Below are positions 43,650-53,428 of a stretch of 64,000 nucleotides of DNA, in pieces. The translations under genes and the position numbers were made by a program. The notes beneath the pieces are model-generated. The model made no database searches and was not told the origin of the DNA. It worked only from the letters and a program-made list of their open reading frames with translations. The first letter of the stretch is position 1. The number at the start of each line of letters is the position of its first letter. The stretch comes from Anoxybacillus tepidamans PS2 (GTDB lineage: Bacteria; Bacillota; Bacilli; Bacillales; Anoxybacillaceae). The DNA is taken from positions 1 to 64,000 of the forward strand of contig NZ_JHVN01000014.1 in NCBI RefSeq assembly GCF_000620165.1, written 5' to 3'.

Positions 43650-44921
43650 TTATATCAGCAAATGGAATAAATTCGGATCTTTGTTGACCTCCTGAAAAGG
43701 AAAGCCTTTTTTCTTCATCCGCTCAATGAGCAGCGCATAGTCTTCGCGGCGCTTCAGTTCAATCCCCACAAGCGCTGGACCATTTTCTTTATTATTTTTC
43801 TTTGTATATTCAAACCGGGTTATGTCGTCCGTCGGCCCTAACACTTCATCCAAAAATTCCCTTAAAGCCCCCGCGCGCTGCGGGAAGTTGACGATAAAAT
43901 AATGTTGCAGTCCTTCGTAAATCATCGAACGTTCTTTAATTTCCTGCATGCGATCGATATCATTATTGCCTCCACTAATCACGCAAACAACCGTTTTGCC
44001 GCGAATCTGTTCTTTATAAAAATCTAAAGCCGCCACTGGAAGAGCCCCAGCTGGTTCCACAACGATCGCGTTTTCGTTGTACAGCTCCAAAATCGTCGTG
44101 CATGCTTTTCCCTCCGGTACAACAACAATATCATCGATCAACTCCCTGCATAAAGCAAAGGTCGTTTCGCCGACTGTTTTCACTGCCGCTCCATCAACAA
44201 ATTTGTCAATTTCCTCTAAAGTGACAACGCCCTTCTGTTCGATTGCTGCTTTCATCGACGGGGCGCCCGCCGGTTCTACTCCAATCAGTTTGGTAGCAGG
44301 TGAAATGCTTTTCACATATGTACCAAGCCCCGCCATAAGCCCGCCTCCGCCGATGCTGGCAAAGACGAAATCAATTGGCTCCTCACAGTCATTTAACATT
44401 TCTACTCCAATCGTTCCTTGCCCAGCGATGACATATTCGTCGTCAAACGGGTGAATAAACGTTCTTTGCTCGCGTTTGGCACACTCGATCGCCTCATTAA
44501 AAGAATCGTCAAATGTGTCCCCGACTAAAATAATATCGACCATTTCTTTTCCAAATAACTGAACTTGTGAAACTTTTTGCCTCGGAGTAGTCGCTGGCAT
44601 ATAAATTTTTCCGTGCACCCCTAGCGCGCGGCATGAATAAGCCACTCCTTGAGCATGATTGCCTGCGCTTGCACACACGATGCCGCTTTTTCTTTCTTCG
44701 TCCGTCAAATGCTTCATTCGATTATAAGCGCCGCGAATTTTAAATGAACGTACGACCTGCAAGTCTTCTCGTTTTAAATACACGTGACAACCGTAACGTT
44801 CCGACAAGAGCGGATTTTTTTGCAGCGGGGTATGATAGACTACATCTTTCAACGTATGATGTGCAATTAAAATGTCTTCCACATATACAGTTCCTTTTTG
44901 TCGTTTAAGCTGCTGTCCCAT
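43650..44921 (-). CDS. ilvA: Threonine ammonia-lyase (threonine deaminase)
   Basis: 423 aa, the length of B. subtilis IlvA. The PLP Lys lies in VVRSFKIRGAYNR, the SGGN phosphate loop in CVISGGNNDIDR, and ASAGNHAQGVAYS and SIGGGGLMAGLG are also present. The C-terminal region (RAGALREFLDEVLGPTDDITRFEYTKK) is an ACT-like regulatory domain. Converts L-threonine to 2-oxobutanoate, the first step of isoleucine synthesis; isoleucine should inhibit. No T-box or other leader is visible upstream. Confidence 0.95.
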   Translation of the reverse strand: MGQQLKRQKGTVYVEDILIAHHTLKDVVYHTPLQKNPLLSERYGCHVYLKREDLQVVRSFKIRGAYNRMKHLTDEERKSGIVCASAGNHAQGVAYSCRALGVHGKIYMPATTPRQKVSQVQLFGKEMVDIILVGDTFDDSFNEAIECAKREQRTFIHPFDDEYVIAGQGTIGVEMLNDCEEPIDFVFASIGGGGLMAGLGTYVKSISPATKLIGVEPAGAPSMKAAIEQKGVVTLEEIDKFVDGAAVKTVGETTFALCRELIDDIVVVPEGKACTTILELYNENAIVVEPAGALPVAALDFYKEQIRGKTVVCVISGGNNDIDRMQEIKERSMIYEGLQHYFIVNFPQRAGALREFLDEVLGPTDDITRFEYTKKNNKENGPALVGIELKRREDYALLIERMKKKGFPFQEVNKDPNLFHLLI

Positions 44922-45060
44922 ATTCCCTATTCCTTTCCATCACGTTTTTTTAATTTGTAAATTATATCACAATTTTCAAAAAAGGAAAGGGAACTTTCGA
45001 GAAATTTATAAAAAATTCAAAACATAGACAATTTTATTGATCTCTAAAACGAAACGACGA

Positions 45061-45495
45061 TCATTCCTTATGATCGTCGTCTTCGTATTCTTCGGCGAAT
45101 TCAGTAGCCCATCTTCCATCGTCCAACCAATTTCTCGTTTGGCGCATTCTTCCGTCGAATATCCGATTTTCCATAAATAGATGGAAAAATGGTTCTCCTG
45201 CTGCCACAGCAAGCGCTGCATAAAAAGAGGCGTAAGCCATATTAGCGGTCGGCTGAATTAGCAAATAACTAAAAAACCAAATAAGCCCAAACGACAAAAA
45301 AAGATCGGCAATGGAAGCAATCCAGTTTCCTGTTCTCGGAAGCACAAATATGTCGCCTAGCACATAGGAAGCAACCGCTGTTGCCAACGTAATGATTAAA
45401 ATAAAGGAAAGCGGCGCATTAAAAATGGTGAAAATCGAAAATAGTACAGTCCCCCATAATGCGAATTTAATCAACAACGGAATGACATGTCTCAT
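45061..45495 (-). CDS. DUF2512 membrane protein (YndM-like)
   Basis: 144 aa with four helices. LLIKFALWGTVLFSIFTIFN and YVLGDIFVLPRTGNWIASIADLFLSF, with the N-W-I-A-S motif, fit the YndM/DUF2512 family. Acidic tail. Function unknown. Confidence 0.85.
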   Translation of the reverse strand: MRHVIPLLIKFALWGTVLFSIFTIFNAPLSFILIITLATAVASYVLGDIFVLPRTGNWIASIADLFLSFGLIWFFSYLLIQPTANMAYASFYAALAVAAGEPFFHLFMENRIFDGRMRQTRNWLDDGRWATEFAEEYEDDDHKE

Positions 45496-45573
45496 AATAT
45501 CCCTCCTATTGTTTATTTATTGTTATCGTGCCTTATCATCCTTCTCTCTATTCCACATATCCAAAAAAGAAAA

Positions 45574-45600
45574 GCGTGTTTCACTTGAAGTGAAACACGC
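45574..45600 (-). terminator. Intrinsic terminator after dfrA
   Basis: GCGTGTTTCACTT pairs with AAGTGAAACACGC, then TTTTCTTTTTT on the minus strand. Confidence 0.9.
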
Positions 45601-46089
45601 CTAACGCTTGCGTTCATATACAAGAAACGCATAATCGTATGGATTTTTTTCATCTTTCGGTCCTTTTTCGCTTGAAACGAGGCACCAATCGGCCTCTTGA
45701 AATGGCGGGAAAAATGTATCTCCAGGAAATTGCGCTTCTATTTTCGTGATATATAGGCGATCAGCAACCGGCAAAACCGCTTCAAACAACTCGGCACCGC
45801 CGATGACAAAAATTTCATCGTTCCGTTCCGCGGCCATTTTTTGAATATCGTCAATTGAATGGATTACGATACATCCTTCAGGCTGGAATGAGCGGTTACG
45901 GGTCAGGACGATGTTGTCCCGCCCTGGAAGCGGACGACCAATCGATTCAAACGTTTTCCTTCCCATCACAATCGGATGCCCCATTGTCACTCGCTTAAAA
46001 TAAGCAAGATCTGCCGGCAAATGCCATGGCAACTTATTGTCTTTTCCGATGATGCGATTTTGATCCATTGCAACAATAAGCGAAATCAT
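45601..46089 (-). CDS. dfrA: Dihydrofolate reductase
   Basis: 162 aa. MISLIVAMDQNRIIGKDNKL with the catalytic-region PWHLPADL, then MGRKTFESIGRPLPGRDNIV (NADPH) and FVIGGAELF are the DHFR signature. Reduces dihydrofolate to tetrahydrofolate. ATG at 46089 has AAAGGAG eight bases upstream, while an in-frame extension to 46179 overlaps thyA. Thirteen bases after thyA; one operon. Confidence 0.96.
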   Translation of the reverse strand: MISLIVAMDQNRIIGKDNKLPWHLPADLAYFKRVTMGHPIVMGRKTFESIGRPLPGRDNIVLTRNRSFQPEGCIVIHSIDDIQKMAAERNDEIFVIGGAELFEAVLPVADRLYITKIEAQFPGDTFFPPFQEADWCLVSSEKGPKDEKNPYDYAFLVYERKR

Positions 46090-46102
46090 TCCATTTTCTC
46101 CT

Positions 46103-46897
46103 TTACACCGCAACCGTTGCTTTAATATGCGGGTGCGGATCATAATCAACGATTTCAAAATCTTCAAATTGGTACTCAAAAATTGAAGCAGGCTTCCGCT
46201 TAATCACCAGCTTCGGAAGCGGGCGCGGCTCTCGAGACAGCTGCAATTTTGCTTGCTCGATGTGGTTTGTGTATAAATGAACATCCCCACCCGTGAAAAT
46301 CAACTCTCCGACTTCTAAGTCGCACTGCTGGGCGATCATATGCGTAAGAAGCGCATAACTTGCAATATTAAATGGCAATCCTAAAAATGTATCGACGGAA
46401 CGCTGCTGCCACATGCAAGACAGTTTTCCATCGGCTACATAAAATTGAAACGCGTAGTGGCAAGGCGGTAATTTCATTTTGTCAATTTCGGCGACATTCC
46501 ATGCACTCACTAGCAAACGCCGCGAGTTCGGATTTGTTTTAATTTGTTCGATGACTTCGCTAATTTGGTCGATAGTCTTTCCGTCCGCTCCTTTCCATGA
46601 GCGCCATTGCGCTCCGTAAACCGGCCCTAATTCTCCATTTTCATCGGCCCACTCATCCCAAATTGTCACTCCGTTTTCTTGCAAATAGCGGACATTTGTA
46701 TTGCCGCTTAAAAACCATAGAAGTTCATATATAATCGAGCGAATATGTAATTTTTTTGTCGTCAATAACGGAAACCCTTTCTGCAAATCAAAACGCAGCT
46801 GACGGCCAAATACGGACAATGTTCCGACACCTGTACGGTCATCTTTTCTTACACCATTTTCCAAAATATCTTCTAGTAATTGTAAATATTGCTTCAT
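46103..46897 (-). CDS. thyA: Thymidylate synthase (ThyA type)
   Basis: 264 aa. Catalytic Cys in [12 protein letters not shown], folate/dUMP residues in [17 protein letters not shown] and [11 protein letters not shown]. Converts dUMP to dTMP and produces dihydrofolate, which dfrA recycles. ATG at 46897 follows GAGGTG; the frame continues to 46939 into the next gene's terminator. Confidence 0.97.
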   Translation of the reverse strand: MKQYLQLLEDILENGVRKDDRTGVGTLSVFGRQLRFDLQKGFPLLTTKKLHIRSIIYELLWFLSGNTNVRYLQENGVTIWDEWADENGELGPVYGAQWRSWKGADGKTIDQISEVIEQIKTNPNSRRLLVSAWNVAEIDKMKLPPCHYAFQFYVADGKLSCMWQQRSVDTFLGLPFNIASYALLTHMIAQQCDLEVGELIFTGGDVHLYTNHIEQAKLQLSREPRPLPKLVIKRKPASIFEYQFEDFEIVDYDPHPHIKATVAV

Positions 46898-46926
46898 CGT
46901 TCTCACCTCATTTTCTATCATAAACG

Positions 46927-46952
46927 AAAAAGAACTCATTTTCGAGTTCTTT
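46927..46952 (-). terminator. Terminator overlapping the end of the ATLF-like gene
   Basis: AAAAGAACTC pairs with GAGTTCTTTT with a T-rich run on the minus strand. Confidence 0.75.
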
Positions 46953-47640
46953 TCGTCAATTGCTGTATAAATTCATACGTCTTCGGTGCCGCGTCTTTTA
47001 AATGGGCGCGCGTTTCATCGTTATAGTAGTAATAAGCGAACGATTCAGCGAAATATTCCTCAGGATAATTGAGAAAATAATATTGATGCGGGAACAACTG
47101 GGCTGCTTCTTTGTGCCAAATCGCCAAAAAAGCCGGCTTTGCATGAACATGGCCGAAAACGATATAGTCCACTGAATGAGCAAGCTCATGCAACTCTAAA
47201 TTGATAGAACCATGCCCTTTTCCTTTGTCGCTATAACCGATTTTAGCTAACACAAGATGAGAACCGCCAATTCCCGGCACATCGTCCCATGTCGCAAGCG
47301 GCATATATCCCCGCGGCGTTTGCCCGCGCAAATAGCGGACCGATGGCTCATCAGTAAGTTTTCCGGTAAAAAGTTTAATATAAATCTGTTTATGGGCAAT
47401 TTGTTTTAATAGAGGCGGATCAATGTGTGCTAGCCTTTCTATCATCTTTTTAGCTTCTGAATGGTCAAAAGGTTGGTCCGGCAAAATAACAATGTCCTGC
47501 AAAATAGAATGCGAAGGAACGTCTGTTACAGAAAGAGAGCTCGCCCTTAGCAAAACACCATGCGTATTTGGATACGGCGCAAATGAAAGAAGCGGAATGA
47601 CAGCTATGACTAGAGTAATCAAGCTGATAAAACGTTTCAT
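46936..47640 (-). CDS. Secreted zincin protease, anthrax-lethal-factor-like (ATLF) domain
   Basis: 234 aa. A signal peptide ([21 protein letters not shown]) precedes a domain with [16 protein letters not shown], the HExxH zinc site, and about 40 residues later [15 protein letters not shown], whose E is a good third ligand. This spacing and sequence match the ATLF-like family (related to anthrax lethal factor catalytic domains, present in harmless bacilli). Likely an exported or wall-associated metallopeptidase. Target unknown. It precedes thyA on the same strand. Confidence 0.8.
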   Translation of the reverse strand: MKRFISLITLVIAVIPLLSFAPYPNTHGVLLRASSLSVTDVPSHSILQDIVILPDQPFDHSEAKKMIERLAHIDPPLLKQIAHKQIYIKLFTGKLTDEPSVRYLRGQTPRGYMPLATWDDVPGIGGSHLVLAKIGYSDKGKGHGSINLELHELAHSVDYIVFGHVHAKPAFLAIWHKEAAQLFPHQYYFLNYPEEYFAESFAYYYYNDETRAHLKDAAPKTYEFIQQLTKRTRK

Positions 47641-47760
47641 AGGTCATTCTCCTGCCTTTATGCACAATCTATCATACTAGAAAGCTAGCAAACTTCTTTT
47701 ATCTACTATAACACGCGCAAAAAGGCAGAGAAATGAATAAATGTAGGAAAAACAGGAAGA

Positions 47761-48921
47761 TTACAATATTCCACTTTCCTTGATATTAGAAATCGCTTGT
47801 CTCAATTTAGCCTCATCTTGAACGAGCGCAATGCGGACAAACCCTTCCCCTGTCGGTCCAAACGCTTGGCCCGGCGTCACGACGACGTGCGCCCGATCCA
47901 TCAGCGCGTAGGCAAAATCCATCGATGTCCATCCTTTAGGAATTTCGGCCCATACAAACATGCTTGCTTTTGGACGCTCTATCTTCCAGCCGATCGAGGC
48001 AAGGCCGTCAATGAGAAGGTCGCGGCGAGATTGATAAATTTTCCGGCTTTCTTCGCAAAATGCTGCTCCCTTTGTTAACGCCGCCGCTGCCGCTTTTTGA
48101 ATCGGCAAAAATACACCATAATCTAAATTCGATTTAAATTGGTTGAGCACCTTGATGATTTGCGCATTTCCGCATGCATACCCAATCCGGCAGCCAGCCA
48201 TATTATAGCTTTTGGAAAGCGAATTCATTTCGATGCCCACTTCTTTCGCCCCAGGAACCGATAAAAAGCTAATCGGCTTGTGGCCGTCATAGTAAAGCTC
48301 GCTATAGGCAAAATCGGAAACGACGATAATATCATACCGTTTGGCAAATTCGATCACTTCTGCAAAAAAAGAATCAGTAGCTAGCGCCGGAACCGGATTT
48401 CCTGGAAAGTTAATGATCATCATCACCGCTCGTTTCGCTACGTCTTCTGGAATGGCACGAAGATCGGGAAGAAACGCGTTCTCTTTGCGAAGCGGCATAA
48501 AATACGGCTCGGCTTGTGCCATGGCAATCCCGGTCGCGTAAGCGGTATAGCCCGGGTCAGGAACTAAAATCAAATCGCCTGGATTGGCGAAGGCCATCGG
48601 CAAATGAACAAGCCCATCTTGCGACCCCATCAAGCACGTAACTTCTTCACGAGGGTTTAATGATACACCATGCTCTACTTTATAATAGTGCGCTACCGCT
48701 TCATGAAATTCACTAGTCCCTTTCAACGAATAGCCATATGTATCAGGCTGGCTCGCGTAAAAAGCGAGCGTTTCTCTTACAAAGGACGGCGGCGGCAAAT
48801 CTGGACTGCCGATGCTTAAATCAATCATTTCGCATCCTTCAGAAATTTTTGCATTTTTATAAGCGGCTAATTCGCTGAATACAGAAGCTCCAAACGCTTT
48901 CATACGTTCTGATGTTTTCAT
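47761..48921 (-). CDS. Class I/II PLP-dependent aminotransferase
   Basis: 386 aa. IDLSIGSPDLPPP near the start, GYSLKGTSEFHEAVAHYY, FPGNPVPALA and MNSLSKSYNMAGCRIGYACG with the PLP Lys. Close to the LL-diaminopimelate/MalY-like group annotated in bacilli; the amino acid substrate is not fixed by sequence. ATG at 48921 has GGGGGA six bases upstream. Confidence 0.88.
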   Translation of the reverse strand: MKTSERMKAFGASVFSELAAYKNAKISEGCEMIDLSIGSPDLPPPSFVRETLAFYASQPDTYGYSLKGTSEFHEAVAHYYKVEHGVSLNPREEVTCLMGSQDGLVHLPMAFANPGDLILVPDPGYTAYATGIAMAQAEPYFMPLRKENAFLPDLRAIPEDVAKRAVMMIINFPGNPVPALATDSFFAEVIEFAKRYDIIVVSDFAYSELYYDGHKPISFLSVPGAKEVGIEMNSLSKSYNMAGCRIGYACGNAQIIKVLNQFKSNLDYGVFLPIQKAAAAALTKGAAFCEESRKIYQSRRDLLIDGLASIGWKIERPKASMFVWAEIPKGWTSMDFAYALMDRAHVVVTPGQAFGPTGEGFVRIALVQDEAKLRQAISNIKESGIL

Positions 48922-49064
48922 TTTGATTCCCCCAAAAATCTCTTTCTTTTTCTTATTTTTTTGATATATATTATGAGTATAGGGAATATTCCCGTACAAC
49001 CTTACACAATACTAGTGTAGCATATTTTCATCATTATTCTACATAGAAAGGGTAGGTTGAAAAG

Positions 49065-49139
49065 ATGAATGCTATCTTTTTTGGATTAAGCTTATTGACA
49101 ATCGCCTTCTATATTTATAGCTGCGTTGCTGAATCATGA
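49065..49139 (+). CDS. Possible membrane microprotein, 24 aa
   Basis: MNAIFFGLSLLTIAFYIYS plus a short polar end. RBS AAAGGGTAGG eight bases upstream and a terminator at the stop support it; no family is recognised. Confidence 0.35.
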   Translation: MNAIFFGLSLLTIAFYIYSCVAES

Positions 49140-49169
49140 AAAAACTCGCAGGTTGACTGCGAGTTTTTT
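49139..49169. terminator. Bidirectional terminator
   Basis: AAAAAACTCGCAG pairs with CTGCGAGTTTTTT. Confidence 0.9.
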
Positions 49170-49170
49170 A

Positions 49171-49299
49171 TTACTTCTTTGCTTTTTTGCGAGCGGAGTC
49201 AAGTTCGTATGCTCCTGTTTCCGTTTCTGTCGTTCCTTGTCCTTTCACATAAGGAGCGCTAAGGCCTGTCTTGGATGGATCTTTTTTTCGCTTAGGCAC
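49171..49299 (-). CDS. YuzL-like small protein, 42 aa
   Basis: PKRKKDPSKTGLSAPYVKGQ followed by GTTETETGAYELDSARKK. The R-K-K-D-P-S-K-x-G-L-S opening matches YuzL proteins of bacilli. GTG at 49299 has GGAGGTG six bases upstream. Hydrophilic; function unknown. Confidence 0.7.
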   Translation of the reverse strand: MPKRKKDPSKTGLSAPYVKGQGTTETETGAYELDSARKKAKK

Positions 49300-49341
49300 C
49301 GTTGTCACCTCCGCCTTTAACGTTCCCTTCCTGCTTTCCTT

Positions 49342-50127
49342 CTATTCCTCCGCTAATTCGATCGTAGCAAAATGAAATTTGGCGGTTTTTCGCACATACA
49401 CTGAAAAGCCAAACCGCTGAAATTTTGCGCTTTGCCAATGGTCTTTCAGCACGACCCGCTGCCGTGCCACGCGTTTGGCGTGATATATGACGTCTTCGGT
49501 TAACTCTGTATAAAGCGCAAATGACTTAATGCCTTGAATACCGTCCGATTCAACAATCGATTGCTCAAACATCGGATCAAAATAAACAACATCAAACGAA
49601 CGATCAGGAAGAGACGACAAAAAAGAACGATAATCTGCATGAATCACTTGAATGTTTCTCATCGCCTCGTTCATTTGTACGATTCCCGAATCCCACTGCC
49701 GCAGCCCCTGCTGAACTAAATACGCAATGTAGCGATTTCCCTCCGTTCCAACGACTTTACCGCTTTCTCCGGTCACTACGCTAGCGACAATGCTGTCCGC
49801 TCCCATTCCTAGCGTACAATCTAAAAACGACATTCCATGTTGCAGTTTCGTTGCTTCTAAAAACGGTTCTGATTCTCCGCGTAATATCCTTTTGACGCGA
49901 AACATCGCCGAGTTCGGATGAAAAAAGAATGGTGAATTGCTCGTACCTGCAGGATGCATTTCTAGGCGGTTTTTACCGACGACAAGAATGTCATCGCCAT
50001 ATTGTTCTTGCAGCGCTTCTACTGACATTTTCCGCCGCGGTACATACGAAATGGCAAGTTCAGCTGCAATTTGCTTCGCTTTTTCAATCATATTCTGGTT
50101 CGTTCTTCCAGCAGTAGTAACAATCAT
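49342..50127 (-). CDS. ypiP: SAM-dependent methyltransferase YpiP
   Basis: 261 aa. FLDCTLGMGADSIVASVVTG (motif I region), VVGTEGNRYIAYLVQQGL, DVVYFDPMFEQ (motif IV). The RsmJ/UPF0341-like core suggests an rRNA or small-molecule methyltransferase. Next to brxA as in B. subtilis. Confidence 0.82.
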   Translation of the reverse strand: MIVTTAGRTNQNMIEKAKQIAAELAISYVPRRKMSVEALQEQYGDDILVVGKNRLEMHPAGTSNSPFFFHPNSAMFRVKRILRGESEPFLEATKLQHGMSFLDCTLGMGADSIVASVVTGESGKVVGTEGNRYIAYLVQQGLRQWDSGIVQMNEAMRNIQVIHADYRSFLSSLPDRSFDVVYFDPMFEQSIVESDGIQGIKSFALYTELTEDVIYHAKRVARQRVVLKDHWQSAKFQRFGFSVYVRKTAKFHFATIELAEE

Positions 50128-50145
50128 CGGACCCCCTCCATGAAA

Positions 50146-50168
50146 AAAGGATGCCTTGAAGACATCCT
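50146..50168 (-). terminator. Intrinsic terminator after brxA
   Basis: AGGATGCCTT pairs with AAGACATCCT, then TTTTTT on the minus strand. Confidence 0.8.
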
Positions 50169-50169
50169 A

Positions 50170-50604
50170 TTAGCAGTGCGCTTCTAATGCGCTCATAATA
50201 TTTTCCATGACCGCTTCCATGGAGTTCCCTTCAATTTCATGGCGCGGAATGAAGTGAACGACTTCTTTTCCTTTTAACAACGCCATCGATGGAGAGGATG
50301 GCTCGATTCCAACGAAATATTCGCGCATTTTCGCTGTCGCCTCACGATCTTGACCAGCGAACACCGTTACTAAATGGTCCGGTTTTTTCTCGCTGCGCAA
50401 GATCGCTTGTGTCGCCGCTGGACGAGCCAGCCCCGCCGCGCATCCACAAACGGAATTGACGACAACAAATGTCGTCCCTTGAACGTTTTCCATAAATTCC
50501 TCTACTTCTTCGCTTGTTGTCAACTCGCGAAATCCCGCACGAACTAGCTCATCACGCATCGGTTTCACAAGCTGGCGCATATATTCCTCATAAGCCATTG
50601 ACAT
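50170..50604 (-). CDS. brxA: Bacilliredoxin BrxA (YphP)
   Basis: 144 aa, DUF1094 family. The active-site CGC lies in VVVNSVCGCAAGLARPA. It removes bacillithiol from oxidised proteins (de-bacillithiolation). ATG at 50604 has GGAGGG six bases upstream. The name brxA rather than brxB rests on neighbourhood with ypiP. Confidence 0.92.
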   Translation of the reverse strand: MSMAYEEYMRQLVKPMRDELVRAGFRELTTSEEVEEFMENVQGTTFVVVNSVCGCAAGLARPAATQAILRSEKKPDHLVTVFAGQDREATAKMREYFVGIEPSSPSMALLKGKEVVHFIPRHEIEGNSMEAVMENIMSALEAHC

Positions 50605-50810
50605 GACAATCCCTCCAAACAATTTCTCAATGTAAACAGAATACTATTTCGTTACAAAAAAATCAACGAAAAACAACAATGTTCGGCGTACACGCCTTCT
50701 CTCATAACAAGCCTGCTACTCTGCAAATATAACCGCTATAAAAACGAACTACCTGTAGCATTAGTGAATTTTAGGAGTTTTCACCAATGTACAGGCTATT
50801 AACTACATTC

Positions 50811-51197
50811 CTAATAAAACTCTTGCTTTATCGTAATAAACTGAAGAATGATCGGCGTACCTTTAGGTGGAACATCAATAGATTTTAAAATCAGCTTTCC
50901 TTTTTGAACCTCATACAAGTTTTTAGGCTGTAGCACTCCGTTAATAAATAAATTAATTAATGACACTTTTTTTGGATCCAATATTCCTTGATCTCCATAT
51001 TCTTTCAATTCGTCTTCATTCGTGTAAACAGTTTTACATCCATCTGATATCGCGTTGTATTGATAAGTCTCGACTTGCAACACTTGAGGCGGAATTTGAA
51101 AATTTACACGAAAATGAATCGTTGATGTGCTGCTAATCCAGTCATAAACCTTCGGAACTGCAATCACATGTCTCTGATATTTCCGTTTTTTTGTCAT
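50811..51197 (-). CDS. DUF4183 protein
   Basis: 128 aa. [38 protein letters not shown] is the DUF4183 pattern. A basic N-terminus ([15 protein letters not shown]) precedes it. AGGTG lies six bases before ATG 51197. A second DUF4183 gene faces away at 51766. Relatives occur on bacillus spores; function unproven. Confidence 0.82.
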   Translation of the reverse strand: MTKKRKYQRHVIAVPKVYDWISSTSTIHFRVNFQIPPQVLQVETYQYNAISDGCKTVYTNEDELKEYGDQGILDPKKVSLINLFINGVLQPKNLYEVQKGKLILKSIDVPPKGTPIILQFITIKQEFY

Positions 51198-51663
51198 TGA
51201 TACCACCTAAAATGAAAAATAAGATAGGGCATAACATTATAAAGGATTCCCTTTCTCTTTATACCTAGTTGATTATTATTTTCCTGAATAAGAACAAGGT
51301 AATCCGCAATAAAACCATGTTTTTACTTTTATATACAGATTTTTAGCTTTCGGCATTCGAGTTATTGTCCTTCGTCTATCTGTAAATTAGAAAAGCTATT
51401 TTTTCATCTTTATGAATCCCTTGTTCCATTACTAAAATAAATAGCGCTATCTCTTACAACAACCATAATCCAATAAAAAATACACTTTCAGTTTAACCCC
51501 TATATTTTTATGCAAAATTAACCAATAAAGTGAACATTGACATGCAAGGAGGCATATTAAATTCAATGGAACTAATGCTCATATCCATTTTGGATTCTTT
51601 CGAAATGTGACAATTGGCTAAAACATCTTATATTTGTTGCTCATATAATATTTTAAGAACGTT

Positions 51664-51730
51664 GCTGGCAATAAACAAGCAGCGTTAACAGATTTGCTTT
51701 AGATTTCAGCTTTTTTGATTTATTGCCAGC
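51664..51730 (+). promoter_or_regulatory. 12-bp inverted repeat in the leader of the DUF4183 gene
   Basis: GCTGGCAATAAA (51664-51675) is the exact complement of TTTATTGCCAGC (51719-51730), with 43 bases between and about 35 bases before the DUF4183 start codon. The remainder of 51198-51765 holds no gene I recognise. Confidence 0.5.
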
Positions 51731-51765
51731 GATATTCAAATCGAAAAGAAAGGTGGAAACGCTTC

Positions 51766-52149
51766 ATGGCTCTTCAACTAATGAAGCTTTTTGTTTCGGC
51801 TTCCACTGCAACAGACGCAGCACCGGTTAATACGAGATTCTTCTATATTACAACAGCAGAAACAGCGGCAGGCGCTACATTAACTATCGATGCAGCAAGT
51901 TTTCTAGCCGACGACGGTTCGGCCGTTACCGCACTGCCGGCTTTAGCTACAAACAATAGCTATTACAACGTCTATATTAACGGAGTTTTACAAATGGATG
52001 GAATCTCAACCTATACGCCGGGCGCTACCTCTGTCGGATCGCTCGCTATAACCGTGCCGGCCGGTGGGGCTTCAATCCCAGCGGGAACACCAATTGTTTT
52101 AGAGATCGTTCAGTTCTCTGCTACATCTACAACAACTGTTACGACCTAA
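51766..52149 (+). CDS. DUF4183 protein, Ala/Thr-rich
   Basis: 127 aa. MALQLMKLFVSASTATDAAP and YYNVYINGVLQMDGISTYTP, then ITVPAGGASIPAGTPIVLEIVQF: DUF4183. Rich in Ala, Thr and Ser; probably beta. ATG at 51766 has AAAGGTGG nine bases upstream. A strong terminator follows. Probably spore surface, by analogy. Confidence 0.82.
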   Translation: MALQLMKLFVSASTATDAAPVNTRFFYITTAETAAGATLTIDAASFLADDGSAVTALPALATNNSYYNVYINGVLQMDGISTYTPGATSVGSLAITVPAGGASIPAGTPIVLEIVQFSATSTTTVTT

Positions 52150-52181
52150 CCCATTCCTATAATGAAATGATACTGAATACA

Positions 52182-52213
52182 ACAAAGCGCGACGGCTTAC
52201 CGTCGCGCTTTGT
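52182..52213. terminator. Bidirectional terminator
   Basis: ACAAAGCGCGACGG pairs with its complement, a 14-bp stem. Confidence 0.9.
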
Positions 52214-52272
52214 TAAATTCCTGGACATTCGGAAAGGACGATATAACTCCTTATATCATCATACACAAAATA

Positions 52273-53403
52273 TTATTTCTCCAACTTTCTACTTTCTGTC
52301 ATTTGCTTCCATACCGATCCTTTCGCTTCCTCGCCGCCTTCGATTCGTTCAATCGCCATTTTTACTTGCATGCTGACTTCGAATTCCGGATCATTTTCAG
52401 CCGCTTTCAATGCTGGAAGCGCTGATTCATCACCTGTTTCATACAAAAACATCGCCGCGCGCCAACGAACCAGCTTGCTTTCGTCCTTGAGCGCTTCAAT
52501 CATGACCGGAATTGCCTCCGGATCACCAATGTCAGACAAACAGTCGCCTGCCGTACGCCGGACGGAAACCGCTTTATCCTTTAATGCTTCATATAAATAC
52601 GGCAGCACTTTTTTGCCGCCAATCATCCCTAAATAAGCAACCGCGAGGCGGCGAATCGACACTTTTTCATCTTTCAGCGCTTTTGCCAATACTGGCAAAT
52701 CCGCTTCGCCCGGTTCCGCCATTTGCTCTAGCGCCGCGTAGCGTTTAGTCCAATCTGGATTATCCAACATGTCCTCGGTCACCTTTAGGCTCACGCGCCG
52801 CTGTGTTTTTGCCTGTTCGCCTTGGCGAAACATTTGTACGATTCTATTGAGCCGTTCGGGCGGGTAGGCAGCGGAAAGCTCTTCGACGACCTCACGTCCG
52901 ATATCTTCCAACGCCCCGTAGCGAACCCCTTTTTCCACCCACTTCCGCTCAAGCACCACATTGCCGGCATATTTTTGCGCTTCCTGCACCGCTTCCATGA
53001 ACAGCGCTGGCAATCCGAAACGCTGTTCTCGCTCCCCATCGGTTAGCTTCACTTGCATCGGCAAGCCGTAAAGCATTTGTACATATACTTTTACTTCGCC
53101 AAAATGCTCATTTAGCGACTGCTTTCTGCCCTGGCTTTCTCCAACCTCTTCGCCAAATGCTTCTCGCACTTTTTGCAAAATTTCCTTCCAATCATATTTC
53201 GGATTTCGTTCGATCGCTAAAAAATCGGCAACATGGTAAATCCCCTTAACCCCATCAATTTTCATAATTTGTTGCAAAATAGGCGGAGCTGTATGGATAT
53301 TGTCTAACTTATAATTATGGCTTTTGCCAAACGGCAGCTCTTCATCCAACAACACCTTCATCGTATTCGGGCTCGGAGTTGGTTCAATGGCTCGAATGCG
53401 CAA
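52273..53403 (-). CDS. ypgR: Virulence factor C-like protein with NifU-N and HEAT repeats (YpgR)
   Basis: 376 aa. N-terminal Nfu_N-like domain (RAIEPTPSPNTMKVLLDEEL), then a middle region and C-terminal HEAT repeats (PVLAKALKDEKVSIRRLAVAYLG, PYLYEALKDKAVSVRRTAGDCL). This is the architecture of CvfC/YpgR; role in bacilli unknown. Followed on the same strand by nothing before 52273; ypgQ lies upstream. Confidence 0.88.
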   Translation of the reverse strand: MRIRAIEPTPSPNTMKVLLDEELPFGKSHNYKLDNIHTAPPILQQIMKIDGVKGIYHVADFLAIERNPKYDWKEILQKVREAFGEEVGESQGRKQSLNEHFGEVKVYVQMLYGLPMQVKLTDGEREQRFGLPALFMEAVQEAQKYAGNVVLERKWVEKGVRYGALEDIGREVVEELSAAYPPERLNRIVQMFRQGEQAKTQRRVSLKVTEDMLDNPDWTKRYAALEQMAEPGEADLPVLAKALKDEKVSIRRLAVAYLGMIGGKKVLPYLYEALKDKAVSVRRTAGDCLSDIGDPEAIPVMIEALKDESKLVRWRAAMFLYETGDESALPALKAAENDPEFEVSMQVKMAIERIEGGEEAKGSVWKQMTESRKLEK

Positions 53404-53428
53404 GATCTTTTCCTCCTTTTATTACGTA

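Noticed and set aside
51555-51609. 14-codon frame behind AAGGAGG before the DUF4183 gene
   Set aside because: Spacing of 13 bases to ATG is poor and the peptide is not recognisable; could be a leader peptide but unsupported.
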